In this document: piece by piece, positions 1 through 5,343 of the stretch | Layout of the letters: the number at the start of each line of letters is the position of its first letter | Numbering within the stretch: position 1 is the stretch's first letter | Origin: Microbacteriaceae bacterium | Lineage (GTDB): Bacteria; Actinomycetota; Actinomycetes; Actinomycetales; Microbacteriaceae | Assembly: GCA_029979375.1 (NCBI GenBank) | Contig: JAPOHQ010000060.1 | Location: 1-5,343, forward strand | Reading direction: 5' to 3' | DNA: 5,343 nucleotides | Position numbers and translations under genes: made by a program | The notes under the pieces: generated by a model | Databases searched by the model: none | Told to the model about the DNA's origin: nothing | The model's input: only the letters and a program-made list of their open reading frames with translations

Positions 1-405
1 GTTGGCCATTGAGCTGAGCACATCCATCGACTGGGCTCGAGAAATTCTTGGGACGGCATCCATCGCAAAGGCTGTGACACCCTGCTTCGCGAGGGCCTTC
101 AACAGGTTTGGGCTGAGTGCCGGGCTCATCAGACCGACGACGATTGCACCCTTTTTGAGCCGCTTGATCTCTGCTGGGGTTGGTGCGTTGACCTTGAGGA
201 CAATGTCCGCCTTCCAAGCGGCTGCGGTTGTGGCGACCTTGGCTCCGGATGCGACGTATGCGCTGTCCGGGAAGGAGGCCCTTAGGCCGGCACCCTTCTC
301 AACGAGAACCTGATAACCCAGGGAACGGATTGACTTGATGGTTTCGGGGGTGGCGGCAACACGCGATTCCGCCTGGGTTTCTAGAACAACACCTATGGTT
401 GACAC
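1..405 (-). CDS. pntA: NAD(P) transhydrogenase subunit alpha, N-terminal part (3' end cut by window edge)
   Basis: The first 135 codons of the NAD(H)-binding domain I of proton-translocating transhydrogenase, which moves hydride between NADH and NADP+ at the membrane and is driven by the proton gradient. Translated from the minus strand, it begins MSTIGVVLETQAESRVAATP and carries KVNAP (71-75) and MDAVPRISRAQSMD (115-128), the latter followed by VLSSMAN at the window edge. R120, Q125 and D128 match the RQD loop known from the Rhodospirillum domain I structure. The related alanine dehydrogenases lack this exact loop, which favours PntA. The start is GTG at 405-403, with AAGGAG at 410-415 and a 4-base spacer. 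The gene runs off the left edge, so I cannot tell whether the alpha subunit is split (PntAA/PntAB, common in Actinobacteria) or whether pntB follows. It lies 69 bases downstream of the PGPGW gene on the same strand and may be cotranscribed with it. Confidence 0.93.
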   Translation of the reverse strand, partial: MSTIGVVLETQAESRVAATPETIKSIRSLGYQVLVEKGAGLRASFPDSAYVASGAKVATTAAAWKADIVLKVNAPTPAEIKRLKKGAIVVGLMSPALSPNLLKALAKQGVTAFAMDAVPRISRAQSMDVLSSMAN

Positions 406-424
406 TTTGCTCCTTCGGCACCTA

Positions 425-495
425 AAGCGAATAGCTCGCTTGGCATCTAGGAAAAGCTATCGCCTTTTCTAGAACTAACTCTTGTCGTTAGTTCT
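425..495 (-). promoter_or_regulatory. Leader of pntA with three consecutive inverted repeats
   Basis: Three inverted repeats lie back to back. The first is AGAACTAAC/GTTAGTTCT, a perfect 9-bp stem (471-479 with 487-495, 7-base loop) that overlaps the last codons of the PGPGW gene. The second is TCTA-GAAAAG/CTTTTC-TAGA (446-456 with 464-473), ten pairs with one bulged base at 450. The third is AAGCGA/TCGCTT (425-430 with 436-441, 5-base loop). None is followed by a clean T-run in the minus direction, so a classical intrinsic terminator is not shown. They could act as a weak terminator or attenuator, an RNA-processing site between PGPGW and pntA, or a protein-binding site. The repeats are seen directly; the role is inference. 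Confidence 0.45.
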
Positions 496-747
496 TCCCT
501 TGCCAAAAAGAGACTTCAGCTTGTTCATCAAGCGCTCCAGCCCCTGCATGCCCTGCTGGTTAAGCTCCCTAGCCCACTTGATCTCAAGGGCGAGGATGGA
601 AAGACCAAAGAAAATGAACAGCAGACCGGGCCCTGGGGTGACCATCATCACCAGGCCCATTAGCAATAGGACGAAGCCGAAGACCATGACCAGCACCCAC
701 CTGACTGGGTGAGGCAGGCTTGATAAAAGCTTCTTGACTTTGTCCAT
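475..747 (-). CDS. Small PGPGW-type transmembrane protein
   Basis: A 90-residue membrane protein resembling the putative transmembrane PGPGW family (PF09656), whose function is unknown. It has two hydrophobic segments, about residues 15-36 and 40-57, separated by the short turn TPGPG (37-41) that gives the family its name; here leucine stands where the tryptophan of PGPGW would be. A charged helix follows (about 58-90), containing EIKWARELNQQG and a basic tail with KGR, likely cytoplasmic. The ATG start is fixed by an in-frame TAG 21 bases upstream with no other start codon between. GAAGGA (751-756) sits only 3 bases before the ATG, a short spacer. The gene is 76 bases downstream of the heliorhodopsin and 69 bases upstream of pntA, all on the same strand, so cotranscription is plausible. 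No specific function can be assigned. Confidence 0.8.
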   Translation of the reverse strand: MDKVKKLLSSLPHPVRWVLVMVFGFVLLLMGLVMMVTPGPGLLFIFFGLSILALEIKWARELNQQGMQGLERLMNKLKSLFGKGRTNDKS

Positions 748-823
748 GGGTCCTTCGTGCCAGAAGCTCTAGATTATTTCAACGTTGGCTGGGACTTTGG
801 TGAGAGAACAAAATTGCAGTTGG

Positions 824-1630
824 CTAGGTGCTCGCAATCGCAGGGATGATCGCACCCGAGAACACCTGCCAGGCCAGGACCGACTTGGCGACCAGGCTCA
901 GGGTGATGTAGGTGGCCTCACCATATAGATAGTTCTTCCACGGTCCAATCTGCTTGTACTGGAATGCCTGATTGAAGGCAAAGGTATTGAAGAACAGGAA
1001 CAGCGCCACGATGATGCCGTAAACGAAGCCGGGGATCTCGGCGGCACTCTCGCTACCGGGCTGGATCGTGTAAACGATAAGGATTAGCCAGGGGACGATG
1101 CCGGTGATGCTTCCCATGATGAAGGGAAGGCCCTGGCCGTTGCCAGGCTCCTCGTATTTTTCCTGAAGAGCACCGAAGAAGATCATCGAGGCATTCACGG
1201 CAAAGATCGCAACCAGTGCAGCAAAGCCAGAGACTCCGGTGAGCTGAGCGATAAGCCAAATCATTACCGAGGAGGAGAGTGAATACTCCACCCAGCGGAA
1301 GTAGTTCCGGTTTTGCTTCAAGCCGCCCTTGTAGCGCTCGAAGAACCACGGTGAAGAAATCAGGAAGTGGAAGAAGGCGGAGAGCAGCAGGAAGCCAATC
1401 ACGCCAGCGCCGATGTTGATATCAAAAAGCTCAACGCGCTCCGGTGGCACCGGCACCCCAGGAGGGCCCGTCGGATAGTCAATTGTCACCGGAAACAGGA
1501 TCTGGTTATCCAGCAGTGTGAGCACGAAGCTGAGCCCTGCGGCTTGGGCAAGGTGCAAGAAGCCAGCAACTACGTTGTAACCCCTGAGCCTTGCGATGTA
1601 TTCGTCTTGAGTTCTCTGCTTCTTTGCCAT
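824..1630 (-). CDS. Heliorhodopsin
   Basis: A 268-residue seven-helix retinal protein of the heliorhodopsin family. These are light-absorbing membrane proteins whose N-terminus faces the cytoplasm, opposite to type-1 rhodopsins, and they show slow photocycles and no established ion pumping in most members. The approximate helices are 19-40, 72-92, 111-131, 134-154, 168-189, 200-222 and 238-263. K249 in SLVAKSVLAW is the expected retinal Schiff-base lysine (K241 of the founding protein 48C12), E115 in RWVEYSLSSS is the counterion (E107), H26 and H88 match H23 and H80, and S245 matches S237. The family blocks AIFAVNASMI, PGFVYGII and SLFLFFN-like ALFLFFN are also present. The first extracellular loop (about 41-71) is proline-rich. 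The ATG has a strong site, GGGGAGG at 1637-1643, six bases upstream. It is divergent from aspA and heads a possible operon with the PGPGW gene and pntA. No retinal-synthesis gene is in the window. Confidence 0.97.
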   Translation of the reverse strand: MAKKQRTQDEYIARLRGYNVVAGFLHLAQAAGLSFVLTLLDNQILFPVTIDYPTGPPGVPVPPERVELFDINIGAGVIGFLLLSAFFHFLISSPWFFERYKGGLKQNRNYFRWVEYSLSSSVMIWLIAQLTGVSGFAALVAIFAVNASMIFFGALQEKYEEPGNGQGLPFIMGSITGIVPWLILIVYTIQPGSESAAEIPGFVYGIIVALFLFFNTFAFNQAFQYKQIGPWKNYLYGEATYITLSLVAKSVLAWQVFSGAIIPAIAST

Positions 1631-1650
1631 GAGAAACCTCCCCTTACTCT

Positions 1651-1665
1651 CTATTGAGACTATTG
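1651..1665 (-). repeat. Tandem CAATAG direct repeat upstream of heliorhodopsin
   Basis: On the minus strand CAATAG-TCT-CAATAG gives two identical hexamers with a 9-base period, 20 to 35 bases before the heliorhodopsin ATG. A third CAATAG copy lies on the plus strand at 1704-1709. They overlap the place where a -10 element would be expected. They may be part of the promoter, an activator site, or chance. Confidence 0.4.
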
Positions 1666-1688
1666 GCTTTTGCGGCTCCTGTCGCCAA

Positions 1689-1704
1689 GCAATTCTGAAA
1701 TTGC
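1689..1704. promoter_or_regulatory. Perfect palindrome, candidate operator
   Basis: GCAATT-CTGA-AATTGC is a perfect 6-bp inverted repeat with a 4-base centre, placed 34 bases before the aspA start and 58 bases before the heliorhodopsin start. Its size and symmetry suit a dimeric helix-turn-helix regulator. No specific regulator family is recognised. The symmetry is seen; the operator role is inferred. Confidence 0.4.
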
Positions 1705-1720
1705 AATAGCGTAGGGGTAG

Positions 1721-1738
1721 TTATTCAAAGGTGAATAA
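1721..1738 (+). promoter_or_regulatory. Inverted repeat around the aspA ribosome binding site
   Basis: TTATTC-AAAGGT-GAATAA is a perfect 6-bp inverted repeat. Its loop holds most of the aspA ribosome binding site and its 3' arm ends directly against the ATG at 1739. Every pair but one is A-T, so an RNA hairpin would be weak. It may be a weak translational control element or a DNA-binding half-site pair. Confidence 0.35.
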
Positions 1739-3133
1739 ATGCGTATCGAGCACGATCTCATTGGGGATCTCGAGATCCCCGCGGATGTCTACTGGGGCAT
1801 CCACACCGCCAGGGCGGTAGAAAACTTTCCCATCTCCGGTGTCCCTATCGGACACTATCGAAATCTCATCCGAGCGATCGGCCTAACCAAGGCGGCCGCG
1901 GCCAGGGTAAATGCCAAGATAGGCGGCCTCGACCCTGAAAAGGCTCGACTTATTGAGCAGGCCTCTTTAGAGGTCGCCGAAGGCAAGCTGGACAGTCAGT
2001 TTGTTGTCGATGCCATCCAGGGTGGTGCGGGGACCTCGACCAACATGAATGCCAACGAGGTGATAGCCAACCGGACACTCGAACTCATGGGCAAGCCATT
2101 TGGAAGCTATGGAGAGATTCATCCGCTAAACGATGTGAACCGCTCACAGTCCACAAATGATGTCTACCCCACAGCCCTGCGCCTTGCCATCATCTTTGAG
2201 ATCGACCTGCTGATCCAGTCGCTGAGCGAACTGAGAGATTCATATCAGCGCAAGGCCTACGAATTTGCCGATGTGCTCAAGATGGCGAGAACCCAGCTGC
2301 AGGATGCCGTGCCGATAACCCTGGGCCAGGAGTTTCAGGCCTTTGCGGTCTCGACCACCAAGGACATCCAGCGCCTGGTCGAGGTCGTGCCGCTGCTAGC
2401 CGAGATCAACCTGGGTGGAACCGCGGTCGGCACTGAGCTGAATACCCCACGCGGCTACACCAAGAAGGTCGTTGCCGAACTTGCCAAACTTTCAGGAAAG
2501 AAACTGACCAGTGCCCATGACCTGGTCGAGGCCACGCAGTCATCCGGGGTCTTGGTCACCTTCTCCTCGATCCTCAAGCGCATTGCCGTGAAGCAGTCGA
2601 AGATCGCCAGCGACCTAAGGCTCCTAAGCTCTGGCCCAAGGGCCGGAATGAACGAGATCAATCTGCCCGCAAGACAGGCCGGCTCATCAATCATGCCCGG
2701 CAAGGTGAATCCGGTGGTGCCGGAGGTCATAAACCAGATCGCCTACACCGTCATCGGGAACGACCTGACCGTAACGATGGCCGCCGAATCGGGCCAGCTG
2801 CAGCTCAATGCCTTTGAGCCAATCATGGCCAGATCGATCATCATGAGCGTCACCTATCTCAGAAACGGCTTTGCCACCTTCACAACCAACTGCGTGGACG
2901 GGATCACGGCAAACACCGAGCTCCTCAAGGCATCGGTTGAAAACTCGATTGGTTTGGTCACAGCCCTTAGCCCAACCATTGGCTATGAGGCTGCGACCGC
3001 AGCCGCAAAGTATGCCCAGTCAAACAACTGCTCGGTCAGAGAGGCCGTGACTAAGCTCGGCTACCTCACCGATGAAGAATTCGACCGGGTCCTAGGTGAC
3101 CTGGTGTCACTCGCTAAACGACCTAAGGACTAG
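1739..3133 (+). CDS. aspA: Aspartate ammonia-lyase (aspartase)
   Basis: A 464-residue cytoplasmic enzyme of the fumarase/aspartase superfamily, expected to split L-aspartate into fumarate and ammonia as a homotetramer. The superfamily signature GSSIMPGKVNP is at 315-325, with S316 as the catalytic base, K322 and N324. The other conserved regions are GAGTSTNMN (96-104) and QSTND (137-141). Aspartase rather than fumarase is indicated by RTQLQDAVP (184-192), LLSSGPRAGMNEINLP (295-310) and VPEVINQ, all very close to the Escherichia coli AspA sequence; fumarase has a histidine-containing motif at the TQLQD position. The length is near the family norm, without the C-terminal extension of the E. coli enzyme. 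The start ATG fits the family N-terminus (MRIEHDLIG), with AAAGGTG five bases upstream. It is divergent from heliorhodopsin and its stop overlaps that of the convergent aminotransferase by 4 bases. It supplies fumarate to the TCA cycle and ammonia from aspartate. Confidence 0.96.
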   Translation: MRIEHDLIGDLEIPADVYWGIHTARAVENFPISGVPIGHYRNLIRAIGLTKAAAARVNAKIGGLDPEKARLIEQASLEVAEGKLDSQFVVDAIQGGAGTSTNMNANEVIANRTLELMGKPFGSYGEIHPLNDVNRSQSTNDVYPTALRLAIIFEIDLLIQSLSELRDSYQRKAYEFADVLKMARTQLQDAVPITLGQEFQAFAVSTTKDIQRLVEVVPLLAEINLGGTAVGTELNTPRGYTKKVVAELAKLSGKKLTSAHDLVEATQSSGVLVTFSSILKRIAVKQSKIASDLRLLSSGPRAGMNEINLPARQAGSSIMPGKVNPVVPEVINQIAYTVIGNDLTVTMAAESGQLQLNAFEPIMARSIIMSVTYLRNGFATFTTNCVDGITANTELLKASVENSIGLVTALSPTIGYEAATAAAKYAQSNNCSVREAVTKLGYLTDEEFDRVLGDLVSLAKRPKD

Positions 3134-4536
3134 GCCCGAAGGGCCTGAGCCAAGGCCCGGAAGCTCTCGACCAGCAGATCCATGTCGGCCTGCTTGTGGG
3201 CGAGCGAGACCAGCCACTGCTCATCGAGTCCCGGAGGGGTCAAGACCCCGCGGTTAACGCCCCAAAGCCAAGCAAGCTCGGCCGCCTCAAAGTCGGTTTG
3301 CTTGAAGTCGCGGTAGTTGCGAACCGGAGTTCTTGACCAAATCACCGCACCCTTCACACCAAAGCCGATGGTGTGTGCGGGGAGCTCATACTCGAGGATG
3401 ATGGCATCTATCTTTGCCAGCGTTGCCTTATTGATCTCCTCGGCACGCTCCAGCGCAGCTGGCGTCGCGATCTCATCGACGGCGATCGCGGCAGCCATTA
3501 CCAAGGGGTTTCCGTTATAGGTTCCGAAGTGTGCCATGCGGCCATCGACAACGGCATCCATGTATTTCTGCTTGCCGCCAAAGGCCGCAACCGGAAGGCC
3601 ACCACCGATGCTCTTGGCGAGGCAGATCAGATCTGGCTGAACGCCAACCTTCTTGGCTGCTCCTGCCACTCCGGCGGTAAGGCCGGTTTTGACCTCATCA
3701 AATATCAGTGCGACGCCAAACTCATCGCAGAGCTCCCTTACCTCGGTCAAATAGCCCTGGTCGGGAAGGATGATCGAGAGATTCTCAACAACCGGTTCGA
3801 TCACAAAGCAGGCGATCCTGTTGTCGTGCTGCGAGAAGATCTCTCTCAGCCTGGATGCATCGTTGTAGGGAACTGTGAATACCTCACCGGGCTCGACGTC
3901 GAAGGGAATCTGTGGCACGGGGGCATCGGACGGGCCGATGTCCGCAAGATCTGGCTTCACGGAAACCTGCAGCGGGTCGTAGCCACCGTGGTAGCCACCC
4001 TCAATCTTGACTATGGCCTTCTTGCCGGTAACGGCACGTGCGGTCCTGATCGCATACATCGTCGATTCGGTTCCAGAGTTTGTGAAGCGCAGCATGTCCA
4101 GCCCAAAGCGCTTCTGGAAACGCTCGGCGGCCTCGGTGGCAATGGGAGATGGTGTTACAAACAGGGTTCCGGTGTTGCGCAAGGTCTTCTTGACGCTCTT
4201 CACGACGGTCGGGTTCAGGTGACCTGCAAGCATTGCTCCAAATCCCATTGAGAGATCAAGCAGCTTTCTGCCATCTACGTCTTTGAGGTAGGCGCCCTTG
4301 GCGCTGACGATTGAGATTGGGAATGGGTCCCAGTGTTGGAAGCTGGAGGTAACACCTAGCGGCAGAACCTTGCTTGCCCTCTTGTTGTGCTCTCCTGATT
4401 GGGGATAGGTCTTCTCGAACTTTTCCCACTCTTCACTCAGTAGCTTTTCGATGCGATCTCTAGACAGCTCTGTCGTGCTCGCAGGAACACTTCGCCATCC
4501 GGCAGGATCATGTTTCTTATTCGTTTCGGTCTGCAC
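3130..4536 (-). CDS. Class III (glutamate-1-semialdehyde aminomutase-like) PLP aminotransferase, substrate unknown
   Basis: A 468-residue fold-type I PLP enzyme of class III, closest in pattern to glutamate-1-semialdehyde 2,1-aminomutase (HemL). The motifs in order are: AKGAYLKDVDGRKLLDLSMGFG (79-100); the phosphate-binding NSGTEST (153-159); GGYHGGYD (180-187), with the cofactor-stacking Y182; IFDEVKTG (278-285), with D280 to the pyridine nitrogen; CLAKSIGGGLP (305-315), with Schiff-base K308; and GTYNGNP (338-344). It differs from typical HemL: FDEVMTG is FDEVKTG, GTLSGNP is GTYNGNP, and there is an N-terminal extension of about 40 residues. A related beta-amino-acid or amine transaminase is therefore as likely as HemL itself. 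The start is GTG at 4536-4534, with AAAGGAG (4543-4549) six bases upstream. It converges on aspA, and DUF3817 lies 113 bases upstream on the same strand. The class is sure; the substrate is not. Confidence 0.9.
   Translation of the reverse strand: MQTETNKKHDPAGWRSVPASTTELSRDRIEKLLSEEWEKFEKTYPQSGEHNKRASKVLPLGVTSSFQHWDPFPISIVSAKGAYLKDVDGRKLLDLSMGFGAMLAGHLNPTVVKSVKKTLRNTGTLFVTPSPIATEAAERFQKRFGLDMLRFTNSGTESTMYAIRTARAVTGKKAIVKIEGGYHGGYDPLQVSVKPDLADIGPSDAPVPQIPFDVEPGEVFTVPYNDASRLREIFSQHDNRIACFVIEPVVENLSIILPDQGYLTEVRELCDEFGVALIFDEVKTGLTAGVAGAAKKVGVQPDLICLAKSIGGGLPVAAFGGKQKYMDAVVDGRMAHFGTYNGNPLVMAAAIAVDEIATPAALERAEEINKATLAKIDAIILEYELPAHTIGFGVKGAVIWSRTPVRNYRDFKQTDFEAAELAWLWGVNRGVLTPPGLDEQWLVSLAHKQADMDLLVESFRALAQALRA
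3132..3146. terminator. GC-rich hairpin at the overlapping stops of aspA and the aminotransferase
   Basis: AGGCCC-GAA-GGGCCT is a perfect 6-bp stem with a 3-base loop that begins inside the aspA stop codon and covers the last aminotransferase codons. It could end or stabilise both convergent transcripts. Neither strand has a T-run after it, so intrinsic termination is only suggested. Confidence 0.4.
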
Positions 4537-4649
4537 GGCTTACTCCTTTGTTCTGCCATTGTCACCTAAAACAGAACTTTGGGTCACAAAATCACGCAAG
4601 TTCAACCGAAATAGTTGAAAAGGTTCTTGATTTTTGCGGAATTAGCCGT
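4537..4649 (-). promoter_or_regulatory. 5' region of the aminotransferase gene
   Basis: This 113-base gap lies between DUF3817 and the aminotransferase and is A/T-rich compared with its neighbours. It contains a TTCAAC/GTTGAA inverted repeat (4601-4606 with 4614-4619, 7-base loop) and a GTTCTG/CAGAAC pair (4550-4555 with 4572-4577). The first could be a weak terminator for DUF3817 or an operator. No convincing -35/-10 pair was found, although the base composition suits a promoter. Confidence 0.4.
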
Positions 4650-5114
4650 TTAGTCGAACCATTCGGTCGGTGGGCCGAGATACAGGAGCGTTGTAAACAG
4701 AGCGGCCAAGATTGCCACGACGGCAAGCATCAAGAGCCATGGCCTTGCGATGAACCAGCGAAAGAGTCTGTCGAACCAGTTGGCATCCCTTGGATCGCTC
4801 GAGGCCTCAGTGCGCCAGTTGCCTTCCAGTGCCTGGCTCCTCGCTAGCCGCCTATCAAATGGCAGCGTGGCAAACGGCACAATCGCGAGCGACACCGCTC
4901 CCGCCACTCGCCCAAAGCGCCAGCGCTGGTTCACCCCAACTATGACGGCAATAGCGCAGTAGCTCAGGAACATCGCTCCATGGATGCTTCCGGCGACCAG
5001 GACTCCAACCGGAATCGCGTCCCCCAGAGCTCTGAGAACTAGGGCCAATATCAACAACGCCCAGGTGATGGCCTCGCCGGTGGCGACGAACTTGTAGATC
5101 TGTTTTGGAGTCAC
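4650..5114 (-). CDS. DUF3817 integral membrane protein
   Basis: A 154-residue membrane protein with the DUF3817 pattern (PF12823), found widely in Actinobacteria, function unknown. The N-terminal part fits the domain: an early GEAITWALL helix (about 12-30), then IHGAMFLSYC (44-53) with the conserved histidine H45 in a second helix (38-60), then a third helix (about 70-86) ending in PFATLPFDRRL (80-90). A charged linker (about 90-118) leads to an extra C-terminal helix (about 124-146), an addition to the core domain. The start is GTG at 5114-5112: an in-frame stop lies four codons upstream with no other start between, and AGGA is spaced 7 bases away, a moderate ribosome binding site. The next methionine would cut into the second helix. 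It is divergent from the YdcZ-like gene and 113 bases upstream of the aminotransferase. No function or link to the aminotransferase can be shown. Confidence 0.82.
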   Translation of the reverse strand: MTPKQIYKFVATGEAITWALLILALVLRALGDAIPVGVLVAGSIHGAMFLSYCAIAVIVGVNQRWRFGRVAGAVSLAIVPFATLPFDRRLARSQALEGNWRTEASSDPRDANWFDRLFRWFIARPWLLMLAVVAILAALFTTLLYLGPPTEWFD

Positions 5115-5149
5115 CTTCCAATCCTAGATAGCTCCCATAGGCTCGTCTC

Positions 5150-5343
5150 GTGAAAGAGACCGTGGCTCGCCCGATTGCAGTATCGGTGTCGGTGGTTGCC
5201 GGAGCCTTCATGGCGGTTCAAGCTAGGGTCAACTCGGGCCTTGGCCTAGAAGTGGACAACGGCATGTTGGCCGCTCTCATCTCGTTCTCTTCGGGCCTGG
5301 CAATCATCTCCGTTGTGTTCGCCCTCTCCCCCAAGGCTCGGTC
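5150..5343 (+). CDS. YdcZ/DUF606-type DMT membrane protein, N-terminal part (cut by window edge)
   Basis: The first 64 codons of an open frame that continues past the right edge. It resembles the N-terminus of the YdcZ/DUF606 family (PF04657) of the drug/metabolite transporter superfamily. A first helix (about 9-23) ends in VAGAFMAVQARVNSGLG (16-32), matching the family's AxQxRxN-type block. A second segment with LAALISFSSGLAII (40-53) matches its ALxSFxxG block. The start is taken as GTG at 5150, the first possible start after an in-frame TAG at 5138-5140; a second GTG four codons later (5162) is an alternative. Neither has a good ribosome binding site. The 35-base gap to the divergent DUF3817 gene leaves little room for two ordinary leaders, so a leaderless transcript is possible. 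The transported substrate is unknown. Confidence 0.72.
   Translation, partial: MKETVARPIAVSVSVVAGAFMAVQARVNSGLGLEVDNGMLAALISFSSGLAIISVVFALSPKAR

Larger units (their letters stand above)
1631..1738. promoter_or_regulatory. Divergent control region between heliorhodopsin and aspA
   Basis: These 108 bases must hold the 5' signals for both genes. Both ribosome binding sites are clear: GGGGAGG for heliorhodopsin on the minus strand (1637-1643) and AAAGGTG for aspA on the plus strand (1727-1733, 5-base spacer). A TTGGCG 17 bases before CAATAG on the minus strand is the best -35/-10-like pair seen for heliorhodopsin, but the -10 is poor. No convincing sigma-70-type promoter was found for aspA. The palindrome and repeats listed separately fall between the two genes, where a shared regulator could bind. 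Confidence 0.6.

Noticed and set aside
2..313. Plus-strand open frame at the left edge
   Set aside because: Antisense to the well-supported pntA reading frame; no family pattern.
780..787. CAACGTTG palindrome between heliorhodopsin and the PGPGW gene
   Set aside because: Only 8 bases with no extension or neighbouring copies; expected by chance.
1053..1349. Minus-strand open frame inside the heliorhodopsin gene
   Set aside because: Shifted frame of the heliorhodopsin; the true frame carries all helices and the retinal lysine.
3373..4251. Long plus-strand open frame of 292 codons
   Set aside because: Lies fully antisense to the aminotransferase, which has clear motifs and a good ribosome binding site. 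The protein has no recognisable pattern, so it is a by-product of codon bias.
4855..5211. Minus-strand open frame overlapping DUF3817 and the YdcZ-like start
   Set aside because: Low-complexity Gly/Arg/Ser-rich translation in another frame of DUF3817; conflicts with two better supported genes.

Overview
The window looks like a piece of a free-living, light-exposed actinobacterium, perhaps one of the small aquatic Microbacteriaceae-type lineages. This is inferred from four things: a heliorhodopsin, a proton-translocating transhydrogenase subunit of the kind such bacteria carry, GC-rich codon third positions with moderate overall GC judged by eye, and several GTG starts with clear AAGGAG-type ribosome binding sites. 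No 16S rRNA or taxon-specific marker is present, so the assignment is tentative. The window is almost fully coding: the largest gaps are 113 and 108 bases. No tRNA, rRNA, CRISPR array, insertion sequence or prophage gene was seen.

Left part (1-1630, all minus strand): reading with transcription, a heliorhodopsin (1630-824) is followed by a small PGPGW-type membrane protein (747-475) and then the 5' part of pntA, the alpha subunit of NAD(P) transhydrogenase (405 to beyond the left edge). The gaps are 76 and 69 bases, so the three could form one transcription unit. The short leader in front of pntA holds three back-to-back inverted repeats.

Middle (1631-3133): a 108-base divergent intergenic region separates the heliorhodopsin from aspA (aspartate ammonia-lyase, plus strand). 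It contains a 16-base perfect palindromic site, a tandem CAATAG repeat and a small hairpin whose loop carries part of the aspA ribosome binding site.

Right part (3130-5343): a glutamate-1-semialdehyde-aminomutase-like class III aminotransferase (minus) converges on aspA, and the two stop codons overlap by 4 bases at a GC-rich hairpin. Upstream of it on the minus strand is a DUF3817 membrane protein. Diverging from that, 35 bases away, is the start of a YdcZ/DUF606 DMT-family membrane protein cut by the right edge.

The main biological interest is a heliorhodopsin placed head-to-head with an aspartase, which releases ammonia and fumarate from aspartate, and upstream of an NADPH-generating transhydrogenase. 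This suggests, but does not prove, a link between light sensing, nitrogen/carbon metabolism and redox balance. All genes belong to recognisable families, and I found no wholly unknown gene system.
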